Shown here piece after piece: positions 46,000 through 58,754 of a DNA stretch of 64,000 nt. A program made the translations under genes and the position numbers. The stretch lies in assembly GCA_016647705.1 (NCBI GenBank), contig CM028326.1:15811901-15875900 (forward strand), written 5' to 3'. Within the stretch, counting starts at the first letter, position 1. Every line of letters begins with the position of its first letter. Origin of the DNA: Eucommia ulmoides (lineage: Eukaryota; Streptophyta; Magnoliopsida; Garryales; Eucommiaceae). The notes under the pieces were generated by a model. It worked only from the letters and a program-made list of their open reading frames with translations. It made no database searches and was not told the DNA's origin.

Positions 46000-47281
46000 T
46001 GGTAGCGCGAAATTACATTGCTACTTTCACCGCAACTGTACGGGTCAAGTTTTATAGAATAGGGAAGAGTAAGGATTGTCGTATCCATAGAGATTGGATT
46101 AAATTGTCATTGAGTACTGCGATTATCATAATCGAACTTTATTTAGGCGATTAAAATTGGATTTTTGTTTATAATAAATAATATACTAAATTGACAATTA
46201 AACTAATTAAACTATAATACTAAATATATTATATGAGAATAGATTATCTAGGGATTAACTTCGTTTACGTATACGTGTTTGATCCAATCTAGTTTACATT
46301 AACGACATTCAAATCTATCCAACAATCTAGGTAACAAAAACTCACTCACTACCTCTCCTGAGTGTAAAGTAAATGAACATGTGATTTTGCGTCAATGCCA
46401 AAGTCCCCCTCAAACGTCTATATGACACTTAGTCACATGAGTCTCGCCCCAATCTCACTGATTGCATACTTTCTAACGCTCTCCCAGGTCATTAGATCGT
46501 CGCGTTGTGTTTAAATCCTAGTTCGAATTCAGGGTTACCTTTCCCGAGTGTTAAACCTAGTATTCTCAATATATCTTAATAAGCATATAAAAGTGGAAGA
46601 ATGGTAAACACAATCGAATAGGCAAGAACAACCGATAACAAAATAAAGATTAAACAAACGACGTATATTAGTAAACTACATCAATCCCATAGATAATCAG
46701 TGTTCAACTCTTGGCCATAACCATATATTCAATGATAAACAATATATACATGTTCAAACAACCAAAAACAAGTTAAGAATAAAGCGAGAAACAAGAGAGA
46801 ATAGTCGTTATCTGAAGGTGGTATCCGTAAAAATCGCTTCGATCTTGTTTTTGCTTCTCCAATTGTGTTCATCCTCTTTGGTTGGTTGAGAGCCTTTTAG
46901 AACACTCCAAAAACACTCATTAGGTGTTATTTGAATAATGGGATTGGATTGAGAACAAAAAGGAAATAAACAAAAATATCTAAAAAATATTTAAAACAGG
47001 TGACCATTGACCGCTGAAAATGTAGCAACTCTTTGTACTTTGACTGCTGTAGCGGTGGCGCTGCAGATGCTGAAAGGCCTTTTTGCTTGTTTTTCTACTA
47101 TTCTTCCACCACCGTTCCACCGATTAGCTTGAATTTCAACTGTTTTAGCTACTTTTCGTCCCAAACACCTGATTTATACAAAAAATAAATAAAAACTAAT
47201 TAAAATAAATTAAAACACTATAAAAATACTCAAAAACTACCAAATTCGATTTGGAAATAAATGAATAAATTCCACCTATCA
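46000..47281 (-). mobile_element. Solo LTR of family A in K1 5' LTR
   Basis: A 1282-bp LTR, inverted relative to A1 and A2, with ends TGGTAGCGCG and CCTATCA on the plus strand. TSDs are CTGAT (45995-45999) and CTGAG (47282-47286), one change apart. The palindrome block (about 46995-47110) includes GCTGTAGCGGTGG and GCGCTGCAG. Confidence 0.88.
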
Positions 47282-47296
47282 CTGAGAAATGCATGC

Positions 47297-47306
47297 CCTT
47301 TTATAG
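47297..47306 (-). promoter_or_regulatory. TATA box of K1 5' LTR
   Basis: CTATAAAAGG on the minus strand, also present in the 3' LTR (27426-27417). This is a near-ideal plant TATA box, and the transcript would run toward gag. Confidence 0.65.
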
Positions 47307-47827
47307 GGAGCGAAAATCAACCTGAAGAAGGCTTGGTGTAAAGGCATTCAATGGACAACACTAATCAACCTGCGATTACACACTTGAAGAGTCTTCAGGT
47401 TTTTATAATTCTTAGCAGTTACACACTTGAAAAGACAACCTTCAAGTTTATAACTTCTCTGAAGTTACACACTAGCCGATTGTTCTGTTGGTCAGTCTAC
47501 ACCGTCGCCTGCGCGTGCATGTGGTTTTATTTATTTTATAACCTTTAGCCTTCTTTTTGTCCATATCTTTCAATGCCCCGAGGGATTATTTACAAGAGGT
47601 ATCTCCAGCCTTAATAAATATTTTTTCATCTTCTTAGGTTACCGATATGGGATAACTCACACTACACATCAATCAATGTCTTCAAGTGGGTACTTTAATG
47701 AACAATTTTAATTTCACTTCTTAAATGATTTTACACAAATAAATATACTACATTCATCTCTTCACCAAGGAGAACGCTTTAGTATATTTATATGTCCTAA
47801 ATTACTATTGGTTCCCACAAATAATTG

Positions 47828-49059
47828 TGTAAGATCCAATTTTTGGTTATGCATATTTTTATTGCATTTTATAACATTCGAAAAGTATTTGAGTTTAATA
47901 TGTTATTTTTAAATTTTACTTTAAAATTTTAGGGGTTGTTCTGATATTTAAAAATTATGTTTTGAAAACCTTGGGAATTAATATGATAATTTTGACTTGA
48001 CTTTAAAATTTTAGGGGCTAAGTGAGCGTTTATAAATTTTATTAGGGTCATATGTGTAATTATTGTCTTGGGGGGGGGGGGGGGGGGGGTTATTTGTGCA
48101 ATTAATGCAAAAATATAATTTAATCCTTATCAAGAAAAAGTTGATGTGTCTATGCTAGATTAAGCCCAAAAAAAAATAAAAATAAAAAATAAGTGGAAAA
48201 GAAAAAGAAAAGATGGATAAAATGATTATCCCTCTCTTTCTATACACATTTCTCTCTCTCTCTCTCTCTTTATATAAACACAACTCTCTTTCATTCACTC
48301 AAAAAATTCAGTCACCTTGTTTTTCGTTCTCTTCTCTAAGGTAAACTATTATCTCTATTTCTCTTCCTTCTCTCTTGTGCATGTGTAAGTAGATGTGTGT
48401 GTGTCTATATATATATATATATAAATTTAATTTAAAATATGGAAAATTTAATTTAAAATAAAATATTATAAATATAATTGGAATGATATTATTAGTATTT
48501 TGGTTAGTGAATTTTATTAATACTTAGTAAATATTTTTCTGCAAACTAAACTATTAATTGATAAATTTTATAACTGTAGTTATAGTATTTTCGTTTGTAC
48601 AATATTGATTTAAGAAAATAGGACGTTTAATTTTAATAAATTTTATAATTGGGAATGGGAAAAATTACATGTATTTTATGACATATTTGATTTATTTAGT
48701 TAAATTATTAGTTTAGGACCTGTCGTTGTTAGGTTCACAAGCACCGCCGCCTATGTTGATATTACGACGATAGCGTAGTAAGCAATACAAATATCGAGGT
48801 GAGTGTACCGTCTTCTATGTATATTACCCAATTATATTTTCGTACAAAAATGTGAAAAGAAAAAGTTTATTAAAATCGATTATTTTATAACGTTAAATGG
48901 ATCAAGTAAATGGTTAAATGTGGAAAGTAATTTTTATTATTATACTCATATGCCATAGTATGATCCTGACAAGAAGGCATGTCCTGCGGGATATTTTTGG
49001 TCCTAACAGAAGGGCATATTTTGTAGGACGTTGTGTTGTGATATGACAGAATGGCAAGT
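47828..49059 (+). repeat. Tekay-type LTR T2, right part missing
   Basis: It starts TGTAAGATCC after AATTG, like T1. It continues to a GAGGTGAGTG donor-like site (about 48796) and the first hairpin units (about 48960), then is cut by sequence starting TGTAACGACTC at 49060. A run of 20 G lies at 48070-48089. The continuation is not in the window. Confidence 0.75.
48271..48278 (+). promoter_or_regulatory. TATA box of T2 LTR
   Basis: TATATAAA follows a CT-rich tract and precedes a pyrimidine-rich leader (CTCTCTTTCATTCACTC). Position and context fit a plant core promoter. Confidence 0.55.
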
Positions 49060-49298
49060 TGTAACGACTCAATTTTTCAAGGTCACCACTCGGTTTCTCC
49101 CTTTTAGTTTTACGGAGAAATAGAGTCAAAAGACTAACCATTCTATCACCACACTTCCGTCGTGTCACTCTGATAAAATTAATAATAATATATTTTTCCA
49201 ATTCAAAATTCAACTATTGTATATAACCAACTATTTCATAACAAAACTACAAAAGCTCAAACACTTCTTGATCAACATCTATCCTGACTACCTCAGAC
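49060..49298 (-). repeat. End of a family C-like LTR
   Basis: TGTAACGACTC at the left edge and CACTCTGATAAA about 110 bp on mirror the duplicated end of family C LTRs read on the minus strand. The rest is cut by T3 at 49299. Confidence 0.5.
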
Positions 49299-49552
49299 TG
49301 TCACACCACTCCCTGACTCTATCTAATGCCAGTAGTGGACCCGTCTCTAACTGGAGTACCTGAGACCAAATATTTTATCGGTGTACTATCTTTATAATAT
49401 AAAATAATTTATGAATCAAGTACAATTAGCAAAACCTATTTTCCAATACAAAATTTAACCACAATGAATAATATTAAAATCCACAGTTATAATCAAGATA
49501 TAACAGTTGAATATAAATAAACTAATCAAATAACTTTTATATAATAAACTAC

Positions 49553-50768
49553 TGGTGGCGCATAATTAATGCATGTCACTCTCACCGCAAGTGTACAACT
49601 CAAGTTTTAGTATAGATGGGGAGAGTAAGGGTATCATGTCCACAGAGAATGGTTGAGATTATTATCGAGTACTGCGATTATCATAACCTAATTTTATCTA
49701 GGCGCTAAAAATGTATTTAATTAATTAATATTAATACTAAGTTAATCAAACTATACTAATACTAATATTAATATGAGATGGTTAAGGGGAAAATATTTCC
49801 TAGGGATTAAATTTGTTTACAAAAATGTGTTCGGTCTCGTTTTAGTTTATGTTAATGGCGTTCAACTTATCCGACAATCTCGATTCGTAAACTTACTCGC
49901 CACCTCTCCCGAGTATAAGACGAGTGAATATGCGATTTCGCGTCAATGAAGAAGTGCCCTTCAAACACAATCAAAATAGTGAAGAACAACTATTAACGAA
50001 ACACAAACTCAAACAAATAACGATTTCATAAATTATATTAATCCCTAGACAAAATCTATTTAGCTCATAGTCATAACCGTTTACACAATGAAATAGGAGC
50101 TAAACATGCTCAACTAACTACTGAAGTTAAAAAAATAAAGAATAAACGAAAGAAACGTATCTGTAGTCGAAAGATTTGCCGCTAAAAATACTTCAGGATC
50201 GCTTCTCCTTCCTTACAACGTGTTCTTCTCCTTCGGAATTAGTTGAACACTCCCAAAATCTCTCTCTAAAATATCCTAACCCTAATGGAGCTCTTTTGTC
50301 CGGAGGAGAGGAGAAGAGAAGAAATAGGGAGCCAAAAATATCCTAAAAAATATCTAAATCTGGTGCAGAGTGACCGCCGCGGCGGTGGGCATGTCGGCAC
50401 AGTCTTCACCGCAGCGGTGGGCATAGGATCCTTTATGTAGTTTCACCGCCGCGGCAGTGGATATCACCGCTGTAGCGGTGAGTTTATAACAACTTTAGGC
50501 CCCTCTCTGCATATTTATCGCCGCAATGGTGGTCTGGACACCGTAGCGGTGGGCTACTTTTCAGAATATTGTCTCCATACTTGTTTTTCCACCGTTCTTC
50601 CACCGATATAATCGTTATTGATCCGGTTTCATCATTTTTCACCCCACACACCTGATTTATACAAAAAAAAAATAAAAACATATTAAAACATATAAAACAA
50701 AAGCTATAAAAAATACTCCAAAACTAACAAAACTGGTTTGGTAATAAATAGATAAATCACACCTATCA
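49553..50768 (-). mobile_element. Solo LTR of family A in T3 LTR
   Basis: A 1216-bp inverted family A LTR, ends TGGTGGCGCA and CACCTATCA. TSDs ACTAC (49548-49552) and ACAAC (50769-50773) differ at one base. Its palindrome block (50361-50560) is of the CACCGCCGCGGCGGTGG type. Confidence 0.88.
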
Positions 50769-50960
50769 ACAACCAGAAATATACTTTTCTACTAGTCATA
50801 GGATCGTTTCACCTCACGATCAGTAGTTATGACGATACCTTAACCTGTACAATTATCCAATCTAAAGTTGTCATTAGTGTCAAAACCATTTAATATCTCC
50901 AACGGTAGGAGCCAACACGTGGTATAAACTATCATATCAGATGATAATCATCATCGTCAA

Positions 50961-52390
50961 TGATAGGGGTAATTTATCCATTTATTTCCAAATCGAATTT
51001 GGTAGTTTTTGAGTATTTTTATCGTGTTTTAATTTCTTTTTGTATAAATCAAGTGTTTGGGACGAAAATGAGCTAAAACAGTTGAAAATTAAGCTAATCG
51101 GTGGAACGACAGTGGAAAAGCGGTGGAAAAACGATAAAAATAAATAAGGATTCAAATAAACACATCCACTACTGCAGCGGTGAAACTATTGGGAGTGTAG
51201 AAAATTCACCGCCGTAGCGGTCAGGCTACCGCTATAGTGGTGAAACAACAGAGTGTCCACTGATGAACCACCACTGCAGTGATCAAGTCACCGCTGCAAC
51301 GATGACCACTGTCGACATACCCACCATTGCAGCAGTTAACCTATCACTGCAGCAATGAATCCTGCACCTGTAAAGTGTATTTTTTTAGATATTATGAGAC
51401 ATTTTTGTTCCCATATCCTTGCCTCATCCTCCAATTTTGGCCAGGAGACCACCATAGACATTAGAGAGATATTTTGGGGAGGTTTTGGTGTGTTCATCCA
51501 AACTCGAAGAAGAAAATCATAAAGCGAAGAAGAAGAAACGCCCTCGGAGTGGTTTTAGCGTCGAACCTCCGGATAATGGCTAAGTTCCTTCGTTTCTTTC
51601 TTTATTTCTTAACTTTGGTAGTTTATTTGAGTATGTTTAGCTCATTTATCATTGTACACACGATTATGACCATTAACTAAATGGATATTGTCTAGGGATT
51701 AATATAGTTTATGAAAACGTTGTTTGTTTGAATTATGTTTCTTTAACGGTTGTTCTTCGTTATTTGATTGTGTTTACCGTTCTTGTATTTTCTTATATGT
51801 TTGTTTAGATATATTGAGAAATTGGGGTTTGACACTCAGGAGAGGTAACTCTAAATTCGAACTAGGGTTTAAACACAACGCGATGATCTAATAACCCGGG
51901 AGGGAGTCAGAAAGTGTGCAATCCATGACGTTGGGGGGAGACTTATGTAACTATGTGTTCTAAAAAATGTTAGAGGAGGACTTTGGCGTTAACGTGAAGT
52001 CACATATTCATTCGCTTGACACTCGGGAGAGGGAGTAAATAAGTTTACGATACTGAGATTGTCGGATAGATCGAATACCGTTATTGTTAACTAAAAAAAA
52101 TCAAACACGTTTAAGTAAATGAAGTTAATCCCTAGATAATACATTCCCCTAAACATCTCAATATAGTATAAATAGTGTAATTAGAGTAATTAGTATTTTA
52201 GTTTAGTATTTATATTTATAAACAAAAATCCATTTTTTATCTCCTAAATAAAGTTAGGTTATGATAATTACGGTACTCAATGATAATCTCAACCAATCCC
52301 TGTGTATACAACATCTCTTACCTTTCCCATTATACTAAAATTTGACCCGTACACTTGCGGTGGAAGTAGCGACGTATTTACGCGCAACCA
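50961..52390 (+). repeat. 5' LTR of A2
   Basis: It starts TGATAGGGGTAATTTATCC and ends GCGCAACCA. The palindrome block at 51166-51365 has units such as CACCGCCGTAGCGGT, CCACTGCAGTG and CACCGCTGCAACG. Confidence 0.9.
51166..51365 (+). repeat. Palindrome block in A2 5' LTR (CACCGCTGCAGCGGTG type)
   Basis: About eight units with CTGCAG-like centres. The 3' LTR copy (57478-57680) has better-preserved units, including perfect ACCGCTGCAGCGGT near 57565 and 57660. Both LTRs share unit order. Confidence 0.85.
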
Positions 52391-52396
52391 AATTTT

Positions 52397-52414
52397 TGGC
52401 GTCGTTGCCGGGGA
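52397..52414 (+). other. Primer-binding site of A2, tRNA-Asp type
   Basis: TGGCGTCGTTGCCGGGGA, one mismatch to the complement of tRNA-Asp(GTC), seven bases from the LTR end. Confidence 0.88.
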
Positions 52415-52537
52415 ATGTGTTTTAGATTGTTGTTGATATTATGAGTAAATGACTTGATTTTATTTTAGGCATTTCTTTTGTTTATAATTTTTTGTTTGTA
52501 GTTTTATTTTTTTATTTCTAATGCAGGGTACTTGAAG

Positions 52538-53551
52538 ATACTAGATCAACAAGTATTGTTGCATTTCTTTCAACGAGATTTTGAGCCATTTTATTGTGCT
52601 TGAGATCGATATAAGGAGTTGCTCAATTGGTTTCCAAATCATCAGTTCCCGAGGGAGGAGTGTCAATTACTGATTTTTCTCGACGGGTTACAAGCCGCAA
52701 CTAGAACGTGGGTGGAAGGAGAAAACGGTACCATATCTTTCTACGACCTAACCGCAGACGAAGCCTTTTGGTCATTGAAGGAATTAGCAGACTTTGATTA
52801 TTAGAGTTGGAATTATTCACCAACTCACCAAAACTTGGGGGATTGTTTCAATACTACGGCGCCATGGATTGAAACCCCTGTCCAAGATGTGGAGTCTTCC
52901 CCCACCCTGGAAGAAGTGTTCGCCAAATTTATGGAAGAGACTCAGATATTCTTGAGGGAAACGAATGGCCGACTCAACGAGCACGAGGATTGTCTTGACA
53001 ATATTGAGACGGTCTGCGCTGAAATTGGTGCAAACGTAACGTCTCTTCAAACGCAAATCGGTCAGTTTATTTGCTATGTTGAGGCCGAGTCAGACACGGT
53101 GACACTGGGAGATACACAAGCCATATCATGTGAAATCCACATTGAGGAACCAAATGCAAGCGAGATGAACTTGGGCGAGATCGAAGACGATCATGTTAAT
53201 ATTGAGATAACCCAAGTATGGATTGGCAATAAAGAATTACATGTTAATAGTTGTGATTTTTCACCGTTTGAATTCCAATTAGTGATGCCTTGCCCGATCC
53301 AAAATGATCACATCTACAAGGATCCGATGTGGCTCATATATCCTACCCTGTTTCCAGCTCAGTACATTCAAGCTCCCCAAGCACAAAATCCAGAGTTGAG
53401 TCAAGTTGAAAGATTGAGCCGAACAGAGCCAAATCTTACCAATATTGAGGGCGTTCTGAACCAAGACCCATACGTAGTGTTGTATGACACTTACTATGGG
53501 TGGAAGCCACTCTTTGACGAGCCTTTCACCGTTTCAAGCCGAAGACCTTAA
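52538..53551 (+). pseudogene. Truncated gag of A2
   Basis: It is the same frame as in A1, 338 codons, without frameshift. The A1 start ATG is ATA here (52538). Stops: TGA at 52601 (shared with A1) and TAG at 52802; from 52835 to 53551 it is open for 238 codons. Features: YKELLNWFPNHQFP and RTWVEGENG (C-terminal half of gag domain PF03732), then SSPTLEEVFAKFMEET and RLNEHEDCLDNIETV, a likely coiled coil, then an acidic and proline-rich tail ending SSRRP. No zinc knuckle. Whether the 238-codon piece is made is unknown. Confidence 0.78.
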
Positions 53552-56500
53552 ATCAAGCGCTTATTGGGAGACAACCCAAGGTTTTAAAAATAAATTAGAT
53601 TCGTCACTACCGACTTGATTTGGAGGCGAGATTCTCTCACCTCCCAGGTACGTGTTCTAAACCTCTGTCTTCATTATAATGCTTTATGCTTTCATTGGGA
53701 TCGCTGATGGGTTGTTGTGGATATTGCCCGTTTTAAGTTCAGGGGTGACGTTTAGAATGTTTTATTGTTGTTAGTTATGTTTTATTGTTTCAATGTATTC
53801 ATGTTTGTTTAGGTTTAGTTTGTTTATGTATTAGTTGTTGTGTGCTGAGTTTTGTACTTCATCTGGGCCATTACTCGATGATGAGTCTGTTACTTAGTTT
53901 TTTATTGAGGTCGAGAGTAATGCTCATTCATGTGTGTTCTGTATGCTTGATGTCACATTTTAGTAAAAGTTATTGTGGATCCTAATTGTACGAGCACATA
54001 AACTCAATGTATAACTATCTAACTGATTTGACGCCAATTATCTGTTAGCCAAGTTCATAACAATAGGGATTCTAGAACCTGATTTGGGGGAAATTTGAGC
54101 CGAAATACTAGGTGAAGAGTTCAGGAGATATGATTTAGGTATTCATTTTGACCGCTTGAGCCTTTGAAACTTACCATGTAATATCATTTATCCCTCGTTA
54201 CCCTGTTGAAGCCGAAAAATCATTTCAATTCTGAATACAGAACAATTACCCTGGCCGATAAAACTTATTTCCAAACCTATATCGTTGAGCCGAAGGCATA
54301 ATTTGAGTGAATCAAGTTAGCATTAGTGTATGCTGCTTGAAGTGAGCGGTTAAGTTTAGGGCGAACTTTTCATTGGTTCAGTATTTGAGTATTCACTTGT
54401 CATTTTCTTTCGTTTTAACTACACCTGTGAAATTGTAATAATCGAATAACTTTGGGGGTGTGATTTATGAAAAAAAAGAAAAAAAGAAGACATATGTAAA
54501 TATCGTTCTATTTCCGTTTCTTTTGACAAGTGAGTACGAAGTTCTTAAATGTATTGTTGGCATAGTGAAATACCCAAGAGGGGGGGTGAATTGGATAGTT
54601 AAAAAAATATTAGAGAAAAAATACTTTAATAATGCAAATAATTAATTTTAATCCTAAATTAATTATTATCTTTATATCATAACGGAAATATAAAATCAAC
54701 TAGGTGCACACCAAACAACAAAAATAAATAATGTAAAGATAGCAGCACACCAAAATTTTATACTAGTTCACCAAGCTACTCTTGGCTGATCTAGTCCTCC
54801 GAGCCTCACTGAGAGTTGCACCCACTAAACTCAAGATTCCTTTAAAGGTAGGAACCAAACCCTCACAAAGATTCTTTTACAAGCTCAGAATCAACTTTTA
54901 CAAATTTCTTTTCACAGGACTAAGAATAACCTCTGTTTTTTACAGGCTCAAGAATAACTTAATTCTTTTTAACACAAAGGCTAAAGAATCAAAACCTCAC
55001 AAATACTCCAAATATCTTTTTACATGGTAATAATTGAACCGTTACAAAATTCACACAAAACAATTCAATTCAGGAAGAATTACTACCTCAATCTCTTTAC
55101 ATGAAGAGACTGAAATCAGTTACCCTTAGATTAAATACTCCCAATAGTATTTAATCCGTAACTCAACTTACCAATTAAAAATTGACAAGTGATTTTTCTC
55201 ACTCGGAGCTTCTACCATCCCAGATAAATTAAAACTCAATTAATATCCCAAAACTAGTGATAGAAAAGTGAGATATTCAAAATCTGATTTTAAATAAAAA
55301 TGGGTAGCACGTAATTAAGCACGTAATTAGATTAATTCAAGAAATTGTTTGAAAAATATTTTTCAATAAAAAATCAGAAAACAATTTTTAAAGATTAAAT
55401 TCCAAAAAATAATTAATCAATACTAAATAGAAAGTAATTTGGAAAGATCTCAACCATAATCCACCGAAAGAATAATTAAAGTTATGTTATTTCTGATTCG
55501 GTAGCAACAATGATTCACAGTAAATAATTCTCAAGAATGACTCTTAGAAAAACTCTCACAATTCTCAATATGATTTCTCTTAGAAAAACTCAATCTAATC
55601 TCTCTTAATTTATCCTACTGATATAAAAAAGCAGGTATGTATAAATGAGATTAAAATAAGCCCTCTAAGGGCTAGTTCCTATTTGTTATGACACTTAATT
55701 ACTCTTATAGACTCCTTATATCATTAAGACTTTATTCTGGTTCAAATAACTTAATTATAGCTTTTAAACTTCTCAATTAAGTCCCTTAAATATTTCTCAA
55801 TCACGATTAAATAGAATAGAAACAATTATATGTATCAAATTGAGAAATATTCAAACTTAATGAACCAAATCTATAGAGATATCATAATATGTGTTGTATA
55901 TCTCAAATAATATTAAATCCCTAAAATCTCTCATGAATCCTAACCAAAAAATGACTAGTAACAGCTACTTTCAGAATAAAATTTGGGATTCCATAATATC
56001 CTGAAACAGACCCATAAGTTGACCGACCAAGATCAGTTGTCGACCGCTCGATTCAGGATGTAGCCAAGTCAAAGATTCTGTGCCCATCGGTCAGCCTATC
56101 TGTCGACCTAGAGATTCAGAGAGTTCCATTTCTCTTCACAGGTCAACCGTTCTCTCAACTTATAGCTACAGAGAGTTCATATTCAAGCACAGGTCGACCT
56201 ACCTATCGACCAAGAGATACATAGAGTTTTCCTTCTTTATTTCGGTCGACTTACCTGTCAACTTATGGATGTTGGAACCTTTTCTAAATTCATTTTTAAT
56301 TTATTCTCATTGACATTTTTTCCCCTTTAACCAATTTCTAAATACTTAAATTCAATTTTAATCAATTATAATTTTTTTTTTCAATTACACATAGGAGCAA
56401 ATAATTTAGCTAATTAAGATCCTATTAAAAACACACATATTTATAAAAATCATTTAAAAATCTTTTTGTGTCGTATGCGATCCTAATTGGGATATTAAGA

Positions 56501-57253
56501 GCTAAAATTTAACCTGAGTTATTTTTTCTAAGTTCTTCAAATTCTTCAACCTCTTAATCCTTCATCATCTTTATCATTATATCTTCATCATTTGGAACTA
56601 ATAAACTGAAATACTTAATCAAATCGTTAGTTCCACCAAAAACATCAACCTTTAATTGTCCATTAAAATCTTAAGATCAACATGTGTGTTCAGGGTTGTT
56701 TCGACTTGATCTTTGGGGGTTCGAGAGTGATTGAGTGCCAAGCATGTGCCTCGGGTATCATTAAGTTAATAATGTTAACCTATTTTCTATTCCTGATATA
56801 CCCTTGGCCAAATGTTCCAAACCAAACCAAGTCCTATTATTTTTTTTGAATTCTTAGCCTACATTAGTAGATAATAGAACTCTATTAGGCATATGGATTT
56901 CCTATACCTTATTGGTTTTAGTCATGAGCTTTATTAGTGGATAATCCAATCCGATCGGTGGATATTTGTATAATTGAGTTTTTGCACACACACTTTAAAA
57001 CGATCTATAATGGCGCTTACTATTATTGAATGTTGAAATTCTAGAACACCACATGGTGCGTTTTATTTTTGAACTCGATAGAATTGGGGGCCGATGAGGG
57101 AAAACTGTTTGGCCGGGTAGATGAAATTCAAAACTTGCACGTTGTTGTTTTTAGTTTGTTTGTGTTTTTTATTTTTAGTATTTAAATTTTGTAATTAGTC
57201 GTTGTAGTTTCTTGTATTATGTGGGTGTTTTGCTCGACGACTAGCAAAATTCT
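53552..57253 (+). other. Non-coding tail of A2, with B2 inside
   Basis: The post-gag hairpin TTGGG..CCCAA is at 53564-53579. The rest aligns with 1809-3328 of A1. I see no open frame of significance. Confidence 0.7.
54555..56682 (-). mobile_element. Solo LTR B2, SIRE/Maximus-type Ty1/copia
   Basis: A 2128-bp relative of B1 with TSD TGTAT (54550-54554) and TGTGT (56683-56687). On the minus strand it starts TGTTGATCTTAAGATTTT and ends CACCCCCCCTCTTGGG..CAACA. The palindrome block (56025-56270) is decayed but still shows GGTCGACC units. Confidence 0.86.
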
Positions 57254-58708
57254 AAGTTTGGGGGTATTTGATAGGGGTAATTTATCCATTTATTTCCAAA
57301 CCGAATTTGGTAGTTTTTTAGTATTTTTATTGTGTTTTAATTTTTTTTAATTAACTTTTATTTGTTTTTATATAAATCAGGTGTTTGGGACGAAAATGAG
57401 CTAAAACGATTGAAAATCAAGCTAATTGGTGAAATGGTAGTGGAAAAACGATGAAAAGAAATAAGGATTCAAATCAGCATATCCATTGTTGCAGCGGCCA
57501 GGCCACCGCTATAGCGATGAAACTACTGGGAGTGTAGAAAGTTCACCGCCGCAGTAGTCAGGCCACCGCTGCAGCGGTGAAACAACATAGTGCCCACTGA
57601 TGAACCACCACTGTAGCAATCAAGCTATCGCTGCACCGGTGACGACTGCTGACATACCCACCGCTGCAGCGGTGAACCTTGCACCTGTAAAGTGTTTTTT
57701 TTTAGATATTATGAGATATTTGTGTTCCCACATCCTAGCTTCCTCCTTCAATTTCAGCTAGGAGACCACCATAGAGATTAGAGAGACATTTTGGGGAGAT
57801 TTTGGTGTGCTCATCCAAACCCGGAGAAGAAGATCATAAAGCGAAGAAGGAGAAATGCTCTTGGAGTGGTTTTAGCATCGGATCTTCGGATAATGGCTAA
57901 GTTCCTTCGTTTTTTTCTTTATTTCTTAACTTTGGTAGTTTGTTTGAACATGTTTAGCTCATTTATCGTTGTATACACGGTTATGGCCATTAGCTAAATG
58001 TATATTATCTAGGGATTAATATAGTTTATGAAAACACTATTTGTTTGAATTGTGTTTCTTTAACGGTTGTTTTACGTTATTCGATTTTGTTTACTATTCT
58101 TGTATTTCCTTATATGCTTGTTTAGATATATTAAGAAATCGGAGTTTGACACTTGGGATAAGTAACCCTGGATTCGAACTAGGATTTAAACACAACGTAA
58201 CGATCTAATAACCAGAGAGGGAGTTAGAAAGTGTGCAATCCATGACGTTGGGGTGAGACTCATGTGACTATGTGTTCTAAAACATGCTAGAAGGGGACTT
58301 CAACATTAACGCGAAGTCACATATTCATTCACTTTACACTCGGGAGGGGGAGTGAATGAGTTTACGATACTGAGATTGTTAGATAGGTCAAATACCGATA
58401 TTGTTAACTAAAGGAAACCAGACAAGTTTAAGTAAATGAAGTTAATCCCTAAATAATTCGTTTCCCTAAACTTCTCAATATAGTATAAATAGTGTAATTA
58501 GATTAATTCGTATTTTAGTTTAGTATTTATATTTATAATTAAAAATCTATTTTTTATCGCCTAAATAAAGTTAGGTTATGATAATTACGGTACTCAATGA
58601 TAATCTCAACCAATCCTTGTGGATACGATAATCCTTACTCTTCCCATTATACTAAAATTTGACCCGTACACTTGCGGTGAAAGTGGCAACGCATTTACGC
58701 GCTACTAG
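57254..58708 (+). repeat. Polypurine tract and 3' LTR of A2
   Basis: AAGTTTGGGGGTATT (57254-57268) precedes TGATAGGGG. The LTR ends CGCTACTA at 58708. Palindrome block at 57478-57680. Confidence 0.9.
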
Positions 58709-58713
58709 TCAAC

Positions 58714-58723
58714 AACAACAACG

Positions 58724-58754
<31 letters not shown>
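58714..58754. repeat. (CAA)n microsatellite
   Basis: An almost pure CAA tract directly right of the A2 TSD. The TSD itself (GTCAA) leads into it, so A2 landed at the edge of the tract. Confidence 0.9.

Larger units (their letters stand above)
17435..47827 (-). mobile_element. Old Ty1/copia element K1, split by at least five later insertions
   Basis: On the minus strand one copia element can be followed through the insertions: 5' LTR (47827 down to 45494), gag, protease, integrase, reverse transcriptase (42900-42466, 40615-40497, then 29538 down), RNase H, polypurine tract, and 3' LTR (28002-17435). The two LTRs correspond block by block, and protein blocks resume after each inserted element. 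The outer part of the 5' LTR is cut off by T2 at 47828 and is not found in the window. Many stops show it is long dead. It is the oldest layer of this region. Confidence 0.88.
45494..47827 (-). repeat. 5' LTR of K1, with family A solo LTR inside and T2 at its right edge
   Basis: Pieces 45494-45999 and 47287-47827 match the 3' LTR. A TATA box CTATAAAAGG is at 47306-47297 (minus strand). Two imperfect palindromes of the CTTGAAGA..TCTTCAAG kind lie upstream of it (about 47385-47460). The tRNA site expected left of 45494 is not recognisable; the sequence there is AT-rich. Confidence 0.82.
50961..58708 (+). mobile_element. Complete non-autonomous gypsy element A2 (family A)
   Basis: LTRs of 1430 and 1440 bp (50961-52390, 57269-58708) with exact TSD GTCAA (50956-50960, 58709-58713). 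The interior has a tRNA-Asp-type site, truncated gag, a non-coding tail and a purine tract, with solo LTR B2 inserted. Without B2 it is about 5.6 kb. No pol is present. Confidence 0.93.

Noticed and set aside
51474..51680. 68-codon frame kept in both A2 LTRs (also 57791-57997)
   Set aside because: Kept because the two LTRs are copies of one sequence; it is not open in A1 or A3 LTRs and has only a hydrophobic tail. Weak enough to leave out as a gene.
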